Shown: positions 1-7,886 of the stretch, piece by piece
Layout: each line of letters opens with the position of its first letter
Position numbering within the stretch: the stretch's first letter is position 1
Assembly: GCF_943912555.1 (NCBI RefSeq)
Contig: NZ_CALTUR010000045.1
Span: 1-12,808 of the forward strand
Direction of reading: 5' to 3'
DNA length: 12,808 nucleotides
Origin: an uncultured Streptococcus sp.
GTDB lineage: Bacteria > Bacillota > Bacilli > Lactobacillales > Streptococcaceae
Translations under genes and position numbers: made by a program
Notes under the pieces: generated by a model
What the model saw: only the letters and a program-made list of their open reading frames with translations
Database searches by the model: none
Told to the model about the DNA's origin: nothing

Positions 1-74
1 GTTTTATCTTATAGCAAAATTTCACTAAAAGCTCTTGTTATTAGCTAGTAGGTGCATTTTTTCTTGAAAAAAGG

Positions 75-80
75 TATGAT
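75..80 (+). promoter_or_regulatory. Possible -10 box for trkA-trkH
   Basis: TATGAT stands 29 bases before the trkA start codon and matches five of six -10 consensus positions. I see no convincing -35 hexamer about 17 bases upstream and no TGn extension. This is a plausible but weak promoter call. The operon could instead be read from beyond the left edge, since no terminator is evident in 1-74. Confidence 0.35.
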
Positions 81-109
81 AGTTACATCATGAAAAAGTA
101 GGTTTTATT

Positions 110-1459
110 ATGAAAATTATCCTTGTCGGAGGGGGAAAAGTTGGTTTTGCTCTCTGTCGCTCCTTGGTTGCAGAAAAGCACGATGTTTTGCTGATTGAAC
201 AAAACGAAGCTGTTCTCAATCATATTGTTAATCGCTTTGATATCATGGGTATCCTTGGTAACGGGGCCGATTTCACCATCCTTGAGCAAGCCAGTGTTCA
301 GGATTGTGATATCTTTATCGCCTTGACTGAATACGATGAAGTGAACATGATTGCAGCCGTTCTAGCCAAAAAAATGGGGGCTAAAGAAACCATCGTTCGG
401 GTGCGAAATCCTGAATACTCTAACTCTTATTTCAAAGAAAAGAATATTCTCGGCTTTTCTCTTATCGTAAATCCTGAGCTCTTGGCTGCCCGCGCTATCG
501 CCAATATCATTGACTTCCCCAACGCCCTATCTGTCGAACGCTTTGCTGGTGGACGCGTTAGCCTCATGGAATTTGTTGTCAAATCCACTAGCGGTCTTTG
601 CCAAATGCCCATTTCTGATTTTCGGAAAAAATTCGGCAATGTCATTGTCTGTGCGATAGAAAGAGATCATCAAATTATCATCCCAAGTGGTGACATGACC
701 ATACAGGATAAAGATAGAATCTTTGTCACTGGTAACCGTGTTGATATGATGCTCTTCCATAATTATTTCAAATCTCGTGCTGTGAAGAGCCTTCTCATCG
801 TTGGAGCAGGTAGAATTGCCTATTATCTACTAGGTATCCTCAAAGACAGTCGTATCGATACCAAAGTCATCGAGATTAATCCTGAAAGGGCACGTTTCTT
901 TAGTGAGAAATTCCCTAATCTCTATATTGTCCAAGGAGATGGTACCGCAAAAGATATCCTGCTGGAAGAAAGTGCCCAAAACTATGATGCAGTAGCAACC
1001 CTAACAGGAGTTGACGAAGAGAATATTATTACTTCTATGTTCCTGGATAGTGTCGGAGTGCAAAAAAATATTAGCAAGGTTAACAGAACTAGTCTCCTTG
1101 AAATTATTCATGCGCCTGATTTCTCAAGCATTATCACTCCGAAAATCATCGCTGTAGATACAATCATGCACTTTATTCGTGGCCGTGTTAATGCCCAGTA
1201 TTCAGACCTTCAAGCCATGCACCATCTAGCAAATGGTCAAATCGAAACCCTGCAATTCCATATCAAGGAAGCCAATAAAATGACTGCCAAACCTCTTTCT
1301 CAACTGAAATTGAAAAAAGGAGTTCTTATTGCAGCCATCATTCGAAAGGGCAAGACTATTTTCCCTACTGGGGAGGATACGCTTGAAGTCGGAGACAAGC
1401 TCCTAGTAACAACCTTGTTGCCAAACATCACCAAGATTTATGATTTGATTGAGAGGTAA
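110..1459 (+). CDS. trkA: Trk potassium uptake system, regulatory NAD-binding subunit TrkA
   Basis: This is the cytoplasmic subunit that binds nucleotides and gates the TrkH potassium channel. The 449-residue length fits the family's two-tandem-RCK layout. The first Rossmann domain starts at residue 1 with the glycine motif GGGKVG (7-12), followed by an acidic residue after the second strand (LLIEQNE). The second begins near residue 226 with GAGRIA (232-237), where the last motif position is Ala rather than Gly. TrkA_C domains probably occupy about 140-215 and 370-449. The ATG at 110 is preceded by a modest AGTAGG ribosome site at 97-102. trkH begins three bases after the stop, so the two subunits are co-expressed. 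RCK C-domains in Firmicutes can bind cyclic di-AMP, but nothing here proves that for this protein. Confidence 0.93.
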   Translation: MKIILVGGGKVGFALCRSLVAEKHDVLLIEQNEAVLNHIVNRFDIMGILGNGADFTILEQASVQDCDIFIALTEYDEVNMIAAVLAKKMGAKETIVRVRNPEYSNSYFKEKNILGFSLIVNPELLAARAIANIIDFPNALSVERFAGGRVSLMEFVVKSTSGLCQMPISDFRKKFGNVIVCAIERDHQIIIPSGDMTIQDKDRIFVTGNRVDMMLFHNYFKSRAVKSLLIVGAGRIAYYLLGILKDSRIDTKVIEINPERARFFSEKFPNLYIVQGDGTAKDILLEESAQNYDAVATLTGVDEENIITSMFLDSVGVQKNISKVNRTSLLEIIHAPDFSSIITPKIIAVDTIMHFIRGRVNAQYSDLQAMHHLANGQIETLQFHIKEANKMTAKPLSQLKLKKGVLIAAIIRKGKTIFPTGEDTLEVGDKLLVTTLLPNITKIYDLIER

Positions 1460-1462
1460 GAA

Positions 1463-2902
1463 ATGAATAAAAGTATGATTCGTTACCTCCTTTCAAAGTT
1501 ACTTTTGATTGAAGCTGTTCTCCTCTTGGTTCCTGTTGCGATTGCCATATACTACCATGAATCGAGCCAAGTCTTTACATCCCTCTTTACAACGATTGGG
1601 ATTCTCGTATTACTAGGTGGCTCAGGAATTTTACAAAAGCCAAAAAATCAACGGATTTATGCCAAGGAGGGAATCTTGATTGTGGCCCTCTGTTGGATCC
1701 TTTGGTCTTTCTTTGGCGGTCTCCCCTTTGTTTTTGCTGGTCAAATTCCCAGCCTTATCGATGCCTTTTTTGAAATCAGTTCGGGCTTTACAACTACTGG
1801 AGCAACTATTCTGAACGACGTTTCGGTTCTCAGTCGTTCCCTCCTCTTCTGGCGAAGTTTTACCCACTTGATTGGAGGGATGGGGGTGCTTGTTTTTGCA
1901 CTTGCGATTATGGATAATGCCAAAAATAGCCACCTAGAGGTGATGAAGGCTGAAGTTCCAGGACCTGTCTTTGGTAAGGTTGTATCCAAACTAAAAAACA
2001 CTGCCCAGATTCTCTATCTCCTTTATCTAGCTCTCTTTTCCCTCTTTGTCATCATCTATTATCTGGCTGGTATGCCCCTATTTGATAGTTTTGTCATCGC
2101 TATGGGTACTGCAGGTACAGGAGGATTCACCGTCTATAACGATGGAATTGCTCACTATGGTAGCTCACTGATTACCTATCTAGTTAGTATCGGAGTTTTG
2201 GTTTTTGGGGTAAATTTTAATCTCTACTACTACCTCATGCTCCGTCGAGTCAAAGCCTTCTTTGGAGATGAAGAACTTCGGGCTTACTTAGTCATCGTGC
2301 TGGTTTCTACAGGATTGATTAGCCTTAATACCCTCTATCTCTACCCAGGATTTTCCAAGAGCTTTGAAATGGCCTTCTTCCAAGTTTCCAACATCATTAC
2401 AACAACTGGTTTTGGTTACGGAGATATTACCAACTGGTCCCTCTTCTCCCAGTTCATCCTCCTCTTCCTCATGGCAATCGGTGGCTCTGCTGGATCAACT
2501 GCAGGTGGACTCAAGGTTATTCGAGGTCTCATCCTTTCAAAAATTGCTAAAAATCAGATTTTGTCAATTCTATCGCCCCACCGTGTTTTGACCCTACATG
2601 TTAATAAAACGGTGATTGACAAAGATACCCAGCATAAGATTCTCAAGTACTTTGTCATCTATGCTATGATTTTGCTAGCACTCATCTTTATTGTCAGCCT
2701 AGATAGTAATGATTTTCTGGTTGTGACCAGCGCTGTCTTTAGCTGTTTCAATAATATAGGACCTATTCTAGGAACCACTTCTAGTTTCTCAATCTTTAGT
2801 CCCATCTCAAAAATTCTCCTCTCCTTTGCAATGATTGCAGGTCGATTAGAGATTTACCCAATCCTACTTCTCTTTATGAAGAGAACTTGGTCTAAGAGAT
2901 AA
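1463..2902 (+). CDS. trkH: Trk potassium uptake system, membrane subunit TrkH
   Basis: This integral membrane protein (479 residues) forms the potassium-conducting pore and works with TrkA at the inner face of the membrane. It has the TrkH/KtrB plan of four membrane-pore-membrane repeats. The selectivity-filter segments are visible: TTTGA at 110-114, GTGGF at 218-222, TTTGFGYGD at 313-321 and FNNIGP at 429-434. Each carries the conserved filter glycine. The sequence opens with a hydrophobic segment and is hydrophobic throughout. The ribosome site GAGAGG lies within the last codons of trkA, only a few bases from the ATG, which implies translational coupling. A terminator follows directly. Which ion is preferred (potassium alone, or coupled to sodium or protons) cannot be read from the sequence. 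Confidence 0.93.
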   Translation: MNKSMIRYLLSKLLLIEAVLLLVPVAIAIYYHESSQVFTSLFTTIGILVLLGGSGILQKPKNQRIYAKEGILIVALCWILWSFFGGLPFVFAGQIPSLIDAFFEISSGFTTTGATILNDVSVLSRSLLFWRSFTHLIGGMGVLVFALAIMDNAKNSHLEVMKAEVPGPVFGKVVSKLKNTAQILYLLYLALFSLFVIIYYLAGMPLFDSFVIAMGTAGTGGFTVYNDGIAHYGSSLITYLVSIGVLVFGVNFNLYYYLMLRRVKAFFGDEELRAYLVIVLVSTGLISLNTLYLYPGFSKSFEMAFFQVSNIITTTGFGYGDITNWSLFSQFILLFLMAIGGSAGSTAGGLKVIRGLILSKIAKNQILSILSPHRVLTLHVNKTVIDKDTQHKILKYFVIYAMILLALIFIVSLDSNDFLVVTSAVFSCFNNIGPILGTTSSFSIFSPISKILLSFAMIAGRLEIYPILLLFMKRTWSKR

Positions 2903-2905
2903 AAT

Positions 2906-2947
2906 ACAACCACACCTTGTTCCATACAAAGTGTGGTGTTTTAATTT
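2906..2947 (+). terminator. Terminator of the trkA-trkH operon
   Basis: A 7-bp stem (2909-2915 with 2931-2937) extends inward through one mismatch by three more pairs and is followed by a T-rich run (TTTTAATTT). It starts seven bases after the trkH stop codon. Confidence 0.7.
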
Positions 2948-3003
2948 CAGACCACCTTCCAGAATTCAACGAACTCTTTTTAAACCAAGTGAGAGACTTC
3001 AGG

Positions 3004-3019
3004 GACTGACTAAGGGTTC
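3004..3019 (+). repeat. 16-bp direct repeat, copy 1 of 2
   Basis: The sequence GACTGACTAAGGGTTC matches 15 of 16 bases of 3166-3181, in the same orientation. The two copies flank the decayed BOX element. The second copy forms part of the pflB terminator hairpin, whereas this one lacks a T-tract and is not a convincing terminator. Confidence 0.5.
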
Positions 3020-3025
3020 AGGTTC

Positions 3026-3140
3026 ACACTCAATAAAAATCAAAGAGCAAGCTAGGAAAACAAGCCACCGAGTTCTCAAAATACTGCTTTAAGTCAGCAG
3101 ATAAAACTGCCGTATTTTGAAGAGATTTTGTCAGAGTATA
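3026..3140 (-). repeat. Decayed BOX element, short form
   Basis: Read on the plus strand, this 115-bp stretch follows the reverse complement of the two intact BOX copies in this window with many substitutions. It starts ACACTCAATAAAAATCAAAG, keeps AGAGCAAGCTAGGA and CTCAAAATACTG, and ends TTTGAAGAGATTTTGTCAGAG. Its length matches the 113-bp form at 6831-6943, so it too lacks the internal block. The divergence suggests an old insertion. Its orientation is opposite to the other two copies. Confidence 0.75.
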
Positions 3141-3147
3141 AGAGTTC

Positions 3148-3180
3148 AAAAAACAACCCTCAGTCGACTGACCAAGGGTT
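3148..3180 (-). terminator. Terminator of pflB
   Basis: On the minus strand, AACCC pairs with GGGTT, enclosing an inner TCAG/CTGA stem with an asymmetric bulge. One G and then six T follow. It begins 26 bases after the pflB stop codon. Confidence 0.7.
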
Positions 3181-3181
3181 C
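3166..3181 (+). repeat. 16-bp direct repeat, copy 2 of 2
   Basis: The sequence GACTGACCAAGGGTTC matches 3004-3019 at 15 of 16 positions. It overlaps the right half of the pflB terminator. Confidence 0.5.
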
Positions 3182-3206
3182 CTTATTTCATTATTCAAGA
3201 ACTTGA

Positions 3207-5531
3207 TTAGCTCAATGCATCCAAGGCATCATCCATTGAAAGAACTTCGTGGAAGACACGTTGTGTCAATTCAGTTTTTTGTTCTGGAGTGAGGTATTTA
3301 GTGTTTACACAGTATCCAGAGATACGTACGATAACGTCTTCGCCTGACATGATCTTTTCGTAAACATCGTTCAAGTCCATAACGTTCAAGTTAACGTGTT
3401 GTCCACCGTTTTCGAAGTAACCATCAAGGATTGTTACCAAGTTATCAACTTGTTCGTCACGAGTCTTACCAAGAGCGCGAGGTGATACTTGTGTAGTCAA
3501 TGAGATACCGTCAGCTGCATAACTAAAGTCAAGGCTAGAAAGTGAGTTCAAGTTTTGCAACCATCCACCTTTAGCTTTATTAGATGGGTTAGCACCTGGT
3601 GAGAAGAATTCAAGTTTAGACAAGTTCACAGAACCATCTTCGTTGAGGTATACACCTTTGTGGACTGGTGAGTTACCAGTTTGTTTAGAGTAAGCAACGT
3701 TAGATGTGATTGTCAATAGTGATACAGTAGCTTCTGCGTCTTTGTAAAGTTTGTGGCTACGTAGACGAGTTGTGTAAGCTTCGATCAACCATTCTGCCAA
3801 TTCGTTTGAACGTGGGTCATCTTCACCCCAACGTGGGTATTCACCGATTGTTTCGTAATCGTAGATGTAGCCATTTTCATCACGGATTGGTTTAACTGTA
3901 GCATATTTGATAGCTGACAATGTATCAACAGTGTTAGCAAATCCACAGATACCGAATCCCATGTTTGCACGTTGTTTAGTTGGCAAGAAGGCCATTTGAA
4001 CAGCTTCATAGTTGTACTTATCAGTCATGTAGTGGATGATATTCAAAGCATCTACGTAAGTGTCAGTCAACCAGTCAAGAGATTTTTCAAAGTTAGCTTT
4101 AACTGATTCAAATTCAAGAACTTCATCACGGATTGGTTCGATGTCAAATACTTTGTAGTCTTTGTGAACATCGTCGTAACCACCGTTCAAACCAGTAAGA
4201 AGAGCTTTCAATACGTTTACACGAGCACCGAAGTACTGGATGTTGTGGCGTTGTTCTTCATTTTCTGGGTCAAGTGGAGACACACAGCATGAGATACAGC
4301 TCATTTCACCATATCCGTCTTTAGCCATTGTTGTTACACCTTCATATTGGATAGAAGAGTGTTTGTGGCTCATGTGCATACAGTAGCGACGGAAGTTGTA
4401 TGGCAATTTGTCAGTCCAAAGAACTGTCAAGTTTGGTTCTGGAGAGTTACCGATATTGTCAAGAGTGTTCAAGAAACGGTAGTCCATCTTAGTAACACGG
4501 TGACGACCGTCGTTACCCATACCAGCCATAGAAGTTGTGATGAAGGTTGGGTCACCTGAGTACAATTGGTCGTAAGCTTTTGTACGAGCAAATTTAACTG
4601 TACGAAGTTTCATAACGAAATCATCAACGAATTCTTGGATTTCTGATTCAGTAAATGTACCACGAGCAAGGTCACGTTCTGCAAAGATGTCCAATACGAT
4701 TGGTACACGTCCTAGAGATGTAGCAGCACCGTTGATAACACGGCAGACAGCCATGAAGGCGATGTTAACCCATTGGATTGCTTCTTTAGTGTTCATCGCT
4801 GGTTTGCGAACGTCAACTCCGTAAAGGTCACCCAAGCGAACAACTTGTTGCAATGCTTGATATTGAAGGTTGATTTCTTCACGAAGACGGATTGTTTCTT
4901 CATTGATTTCTTCGATTGCGTTCCAGTCGTTTACTTTTTCTTGCATCAAGTAGTCTGCACCGTAAAGAGCAAGACGTGCGTAAACACCGATGATACGTCC
5001 GCGTGAGTATGCATCTGGAAGACCAGTTACAGTGTGAGCGTGACGAGCGCGACGGATGTTTGAAGTGTAAGCACGGAAGATACCGTCGTTAACTGTTGTT
5101 ACGTATTTAGTGAAGATTTCGTGAACAGCTGGATCTGGTTCGTATCCATTTTCTTTCAAAGTAGTTTCAGCCATACGGATACCACCTTTTGGCATGAAGT
5201 TCAATTTGAAGAGTTCATCGTTTTGGATACCATAGATAACTTCATTTTCTTTGTCAATAAATCCTGCTGGAATATCAGCGATAGATGTTGGACGAGTGTC
5301 CATTGGGAAACGAGTTTCTTCGTAGTGAGCCTTAGTTTCTTCTACAATTTTTTTGATGTGAAGTGAACGTTCTGTTGGTCCTGCAAGGAAGCTTTCGTCT
5401 CCATCGTAAGGTGTGTAGTTAGCTTGTACGAAGCGTGATACACTTGCTTTTTCTTTCCAATCTACGCCTTTGAAGCCTTCCCAAGCTTTGTCAAAAATAT
5501 CTTGTGCTTCAACAACTGTTTTAACAACCAT
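3207..5531 (-). CDS. pflB: Pyruvate formate-lyase (formate acetyltransferase)
   Basis: This cytoplasmic glycyl-radical enzyme converts pyruvate and coenzyme A to acetyl-CoA and formate, the entry to mixed-acid fermentation in streptococci. The 774-residue product has the hallmark adjacent cysteines C415-C416 (motif SCISCCVSP), which carry the thiyl chemistry. It also has the C-terminal radical loop RISGY with G739. The start is set at 5531: AGAGGAC stands six bases upstream, whereas the in-frame ATG at 5567 has no ribosome site and would add 12 atypical residues. The activating enzyme (pflA), which generates the glycyl radical, is not in this window, so activation depends on an unlinked gene. 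The gene is monocistronic, bounded by its own terminator and a divergent promoter region containing a CcpA-type operator. Confidence 0.97.
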   Translation of the reverse strand: MVVKTVVEAQDIFDKAWEGFKGVDWKEKASVSRFVQANYTPYDGDESFLAGPTERSLHIKKIVEETKAHYEETRFPMDTRPTSIADIPAGFIDKENEVIYGIQNDELFKLNFMPKGGIRMAETTLKENGYEPDPAVHEIFTKYVTTVNDGIFRAYTSNIRRARHAHTVTGLPDAYSRGRIIGVYARLALYGADYLMQEKVNDWNAIEEINEETIRLREEINLQYQALQQVVRLGDLYGVDVRKPAMNTKEAIQWVNIAFMAVCRVINGAATSLGRVPIVLDIFAERDLARGTFTESEIQEFVDDFVMKLRTVKFARTKAYDQLYSGDPTFITTSMAGMGNDGRHRVTKMDYRFLNTLDNIGNSPEPNLTVLWTDKLPYNFRRYCMHMSHKHSSIQYEGVTTMAKDGYGEMSCISCCVSPLDPENEEQRHNIQYFGARVNVLKALLTGLNGGYDDVHKDYKVFDIEPIRDEVLEFESVKANFEKSLDWLTDTYVDALNIIHYMTDKYNYEAVQMAFLPTKQRANMGFGICGFANTVDTLSAIKYATVKPIRDENGYIYDYETIGEYPRWGEDDPRSNELAEWLIEAYTTRLRSHKLYKDAEATVSLLTITSNVAYSKQTGNSPVHKGVYLNEDGSVNLSKLEFFSPGANPSNKAKGGWLQNLNSLSSLDFSYAADGISLTTQVSPRALGKTRDEQVDNLVTILDGYFENGGQHVNLNVMDLNDVYEKIMSGEDVIVRISGYCVNTKYLTPEQKTELTQRVFHEVLSMDDALDALS

Positions 5532-5556
5532 GTTAATGTCCTCTGTTTTCTTTCTA

Positions 5557-5574
5557 GTAACAGTCATCTGTTAC
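5557..5574. promoter_or_regulatory. Perfect inverted repeat in the pflB leader
   Basis: GTAACAG and CTGTTAC (7 bp, perfect) are separated by four bases. The repeat lies between the promoter and the ribosome site of pflB, beginning about six bases after the predicted transcription start near 5580. It could be a protein operator or a 5'-end RNA hairpin; the sequence alone does not decide. Confidence 0.55.
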
Positions 5575-5586
5575 ATTTATGAAACC

Positions 5587-5613
5587 AGTATACCATACAG
5601 TAACCGATTTCAA
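5587..5613 (-). promoter_or_regulatory. pflB proximal promoter, extended -10 type
   Basis: On the minus strand TGGTATACT provides a TGn-extended -10 box (hexamer at 5587-5592). A -35-like TTGAAA lies at 5608-5613 with a short 15-base spacer. The extended -10 can compensate for the poor spacing. Transcription would start near 5580, giving a leader of about 50 bases. Confidence 0.6.
5599..5613 (-). promoter_or_regulatory. CcpA operator (cre) over the pflB promoter
   Basis: The minus-strand sequence TTGAAATCGGTTACT matches every position of the published degenerate cre consensus WTGNAANCGNWNNCW. It overlaps the -35 region and spacer of the proximal promoter, a position at which CcpA normally represses. 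That fits the expectation that streptococci prefer lactate formation on abundant glucose and use Pfl when sugar is limiting or slowly metabolised. Confidence 0.65.
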
Positions 5614-5644
5614 CAAGCGAAAGTTCCTTATTTTTACACTTTCT

Positions 5645-5673
5645 TTTCTAACACAGACTGTTCTCTATGTCAA
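5645..5673 (-). promoter_or_regulatory. Possible distal pflB promoter
   Basis: A perfect TTGACA (5668-5673 on the minus strand) is followed after exactly 17 bases by TAGAAA (5645-5650), which matches four of six -10 positions. If used, its transcript would start near 5638 and run through the cre site, so CcpA could also act as a roadblock. Confidence 0.35.
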
Positions 5674-5703
5674 ACTGTATTATATTTTTGAAAAAAATAA
5701 AGT

Positions 5704-5737
5704 CCTTTTTTCTTTTTTTCAGAAAAAAGGGTATAAT
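5704..5737 (+). promoter_or_regulatory. dinB promoter with inverted repeat in the spacer
   Basis: A perfect TATAAT is at 5732-5737, 32 bases before the dinB ATG; the -35 position holds only a weak TTTCTT. A perfect 9-bp inverted repeat, CCTTTTTTC and GAAAAAAGG, covers 5704-5712 and 5722-5730, just upstream of the -10. Its centre, TTTTCAGAAAA (5716-5726), matches 11 of 15 positions of the CodY box. The tract is low complexity, so this may be chance. Confidence 0.5.
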
Positions 5738-5769
5738 AAAAGAAAATAAGCAGTAAAAAGGTGCTAGGC

Positions 5770-6831
5770 ATGTTGATTTTCCCTTTGTTAAATGATTTGT
5801 CAAGAAAAATCATCCATATTGACATGGATGCCTTTTTTGCTGCGGTAGAAATCAGAGATAATCCTAAACTCAAAGGAAAACCTGTCATTATCGGAAGCGA
5901 TCCTCGGCAAACAGGTGGGCGGGGAGTCGTTTCTACCTGTAGCTATGAAGCACGAGCTTTTGGTGTCCATTCTGCCATGAGTTCCAAGGAAGCTTATGAA
6001 CGATGTCCCCAGGCCGTCTTTATCTCAGGAAATTATGAGAAATACAAGACTGTGGGATTCCAGATTCGAGCTATTTTTAAGCGCTATACAGATTTGATTG
6101 AACCTATGAGCATTGACGAAGCCTATTTGGATGTAACAGAAAATAAACTCGGGATTAAGTCAGCGGTCAAAATCGCTCGCCTCATTCAAGAGGATATCTG
6201 GCAAGAACTCCATCTAACTGCTTCTGCTGGCGTTTCTTACAACAAATTTTTAGCTAAAATGGCCAGTGATTATCAAAAACCACATGGTCTGACAGTGATT
6301 CTACCTGACCAGGCTGAGGATTTTCTTAAACAAATGGATATTTCCAAGTTTCATGGAGTAGGAAAAAAGACAGTAGAACGTCTTCATCAAATGGAGGTTT
6401 TTACTGGCGCTGATCTACTTGAAGTTCCTGAAGTGACTCTAATAGACCGTTTTGGCAGACTGGGCTATGACCTTTATCGAAAGGCTCGTGGTATTCACAA
6501 TTCCCCAGTTAAATCAAATCGCATCCGTAAATCAATCGGTAAGGAGAAAACCTATGGAAAGATTCTCCGTGCCGAGGAAGACATCAAAAAAGAGCTGATT
6601 CTTCTATCAGAAAGAGTCGCTCTCAATCTCAATCAGCAAGAAAAAGCTGGAAAAATTGTCATTTTGAAAATTCGCTACGAGGACTTTTCAACTCTCACTA
6701 AACGAAAAAGTCTGGCTCAAAAAACACAGGATGCTAGTCAGATAAGCCAAATCGCCCTGCAACTCTATGAAGAGTTAAGCGAGAAAGAAAGAGGTGTCCG
6801 CCTGTTGGGGATTACCCTGACTGGATTTTAA
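5770..6831 (+). CDS. dinB: DNA polymerase IV (Y-family translesion polymerase)
   Basis: This error-prone polymerase extends past damaged or misaligned template ends. The 353-residue protein has the Y-family palm motifs: HIDMDAFF with the metal-binding D18 and the steric-gate Phe at 23, and SIDEAYLD with D116 and E117. A helix-hairpin-helix segment ([12 protein letters not shown]) and a little-finger domain follow. The ATG at 5770 is chosen over the GTG at 5761: AAAAAGG ends at 5761, about eight bases before the ATG, while the GTG itself overlaps that ribosome site. I see no Qxx(L/M)xF-type clamp motif at the C-terminus (LLGITLTGF). No LexA-type operator is visible, as expected for streptococci without a classical SOS regulon. 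The stop codon runs directly into a BOX element. Confidence 0.95.
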   Translation: MLIFPLLNDLSRKIIHIDMDAFFAAVEIRDNPKLKGKPVIIGSDPRQTGGRGVVSTCSYEARAFGVHSAMSSKEAYERCPQAVFISGNYEKYKTVGFQIRAIFKRYTDLIEPMSIDEAYLDVTENKLGIKSAVKIARLIQEDIWQELHLTASAGVSYNKFLAKMASDYQKPHGLTVILPDQAEDFLKQMDISKFHGVGKKTVERLHQMEVFTGADLLEVPEVTLIDRFGRLGYDLYRKARGIHNSPVKSNRIRKSIGKEKTYGKILRAEEDIKKELILLSERVALNLNQQEKAGKIVILKIRYEDFSTLTKRKSLAQKTQDASQISQIALQLYEELSEKERGVRLLGITLTGF

Positions 6832-6943
6832 TACTCTTCGAAAATCTCTTCAAACCACGTCAGCTCTATCTGCAACCTCAAAACAGTGTTTTGAGCAACC
6901 TGCGGCTAGCTTCCTAGTTTGCTCTTTGATTTTCATTGAGTAT
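6831..6943 (+). repeat. BOX element, short form (113 bp)
   Basis: This is a pneumococcal-type BOX repeat. The ends ATACTC and GAGTAT, plus GAAAATC and GATTTTC, form terminal inverted repeats. A perfect internal inverted repeat with a one-base centre lies at 6877-6895 (CTCAAAACA, G, TGTTTTGAG). Outside one gap it is nearly identical to 12265-12414. It lacks the 37-bp internal block that includes the GACTGAC/GTCAGTC hairpin, consistent with an A-C type lacking boxB. Its first base is the last base of the dinB stop codon, and its last base abuts the terminator, so it forms the dinB 3' untranslated region. Confidence 0.93.
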
Positions 6944-6981
6944 AAAACCTTGAAGAGCCTAAACCCTTCAAGGTTTTTCTT
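6944..6981. terminator. Bidirectional terminator shared by dinB and uppP
   Basis: A perfect 12-bp stem (6944-6955 with 6966-6977) encloses a 10-base loop. A T-rich run follows on the plus strand, and a TTTTATA run ends the hairpin on the minus strand. The uppP stop codon (6980-6982) lies just outside the hairpin, so one structure serves both convergent genes. Confidence 0.9.
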
Positions 6982-7825
6982 ATACAAATAAACGGACAAA
7001 GCTATAAAGTAGCAAGACACCACCAAGCACGATACGGTATTTACCAAAAAGAGTAAAGTCGTGTTTTTTCACATAGCTGGTCAAGAAACGAATAGCCACC
7101 ATGCTGACTGCAAAGGCTACTCCCATCGCAACCAAGAGCAAGAACAATTGCCCAAAGCTCAAGAGCTGTCCTGCTTTCACAAATTTGAAAATTTTTAAGG
7201 CACTAGCTCCAAACATGACAGGAATTCCAAGATAGAAGGTAAATTCTGTCACAACAGAACGACTGGTTCCATTCAATAAACCACCAACAATCGTTGCCCC
7301 AGAACGGCTAGTTCCTGGTAAAAGGGCAAGAACTTGGAAGAGTCCGATATAGAAAGCGGTCGTATAAGGAAGCTTGTCCAACTCTGTCACACTTGGCTCG
7401 ATAGCACGCGCTTTATTGCGCTTTTCCAAATAGATAAAGGCAATCCCATAGATAATCAACATGAGAGCAACTGAAACCATGTTATGGAAGTGGGTGTCAA
7501 ACCAATCATCAAATTTAAAGACGGCAAGCAAAGGCAAAGTCGCAATCAAGACCTTCAACCATAGTCTCCAAGTCTTACGAACTTCCTGTTTGTCCTTAGT
7601 CGGTTTGAAAGGATTGAGCTTGTTAAAGTAAATCACCATAACCGCTAAAATCGCTCCAAGCTGAATTACAACATTAAACATGGACATAAAGGCTTCATTT
7701 TGATTTTGGTATTGGATAAATTCCTCTGCTAAAATCAAGTGACCTGTACTGGAAATCGGCAACCATTCCGTAATTCCTTCGACAATACCAAAGAAGATAG
7801 ATTTTAAAATTTCAATAAGATACAT
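6980..7825 (-). CDS. uppP: Undecaprenyl-diphosphate phosphatase
   Basis: This multi-pass membrane enzyme (281 residues) removes one phosphate from undecaprenyl diphosphate to regenerate the lipid carrier for peptidoglycan and other wall polymers. Loss or overexpression in this family alters bacitracin sensitivity (older name bacA). The two family signatures are present: [14 protein letters not shown] with E16, E20, S26 and H29, and [10 protein letters not shown] with R174. Hydrophobic segments recur to the C-terminus. The ATG is preceded by an excellent ribosome site (AAGGAG, about six bases upstream). It lies 61 bases downstream of the DUF2207 gene with no terminator between, so it may be read both from its own promoter and by read-through. 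Confidence 0.96.
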   Translation of the reverse strand: MYLIEILKSIFFGIVEGITEWLPISSTGHLILAEEFIQYQNQNEAFMSMFNVVIQLGAILAVMVIYFNKLNPFKPTKDKQEVRKTWRLWLKVLIATLPLLAVFKFDDWFDTHFHNMVSVALMLIIYGIAFIYLEKRNKARAIEPSVTELDKLPYTTAFYIGLFQVLALLPGTSRSGATIVGGLLNGTSRSVVTEFTFYLGIPVMFGASALKIFKFVKAGQLLSFGQLFLLLVAMGVAFAVSMVAIRFLTSYVKKHDFTLFGKYRIVLGGVLLLYSFVRLFV

Positions 7826-7850
7826 AGATTACTCCTTTTTTCTATCTTCC

Positions 7851-7859
7851 ATTATAGCA
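7851..7859 (-). promoter_or_regulatory. uppP promoter, extended -10
   Basis: TGCTATAAT on the minus strand is a perfect TGn-extended -10 box, 25 bases before the uppP start codon. No good -35 box is visible. It lies in the 61-bp gap after the DUF2207 gene. Confidence 0.7.
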
Positions 7860-7886
7860 TACTTTTTCAGTCTATGGCAGTTCTCT

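Larger units (their letters stand above)
2903..3206. other. Gene-free junction between trkH and pflB
   Basis: This 304-bp stretch separates two convergent genes. In order it holds the trkH terminator, about 80 bp with no recognisable feature, a first copy of a 16-bp repeat (3004-3019), a decayed BOX element (3026-3140), the pflB terminator (3148-3180), which overlaps the second copy of the repeat (3166-3181), and then the pflB stop codon. I see no convincing reading frame or transposase remnant. From memory, in S. pneumoniae TIGR4 the equivalent interval carries the IS1167-flanked rlrA pilus islet and sugar-uptake genes. If so, this strain has the unoccupied form. Confidence 0.6.

Noticed and set aside
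90..101. A tiny ATG-AAA-AAG-TAG frame before trkA that could be a leader peptide
   Set aside because: It has only three codons, no ribosome site of its own and overlaps the trkA ribosome site; there is no sign of attenuation.
5532..5567. A longer pflB start at the in-frame ATG 5567
   Set aside because: It has no ribosome site, adds residues unlike PflB N-termini and lies within the leader palindrome; ATG 5531 has AGAGGAC at ideal spacing.
5761..5769. A GTG start for dinB, three codons upstream
   Set aside because: The GTG overlaps the AAAAAGG ribosome site that serves ATG 5770, and the familiar protein begins MLIFPL.
5532..5769. A LexA-type SOS operator upstream of dinB
   Set aside because: No Gram-positive SOS box (CGAAC-N4-GTTCG-like) is visible in the intergenic region.
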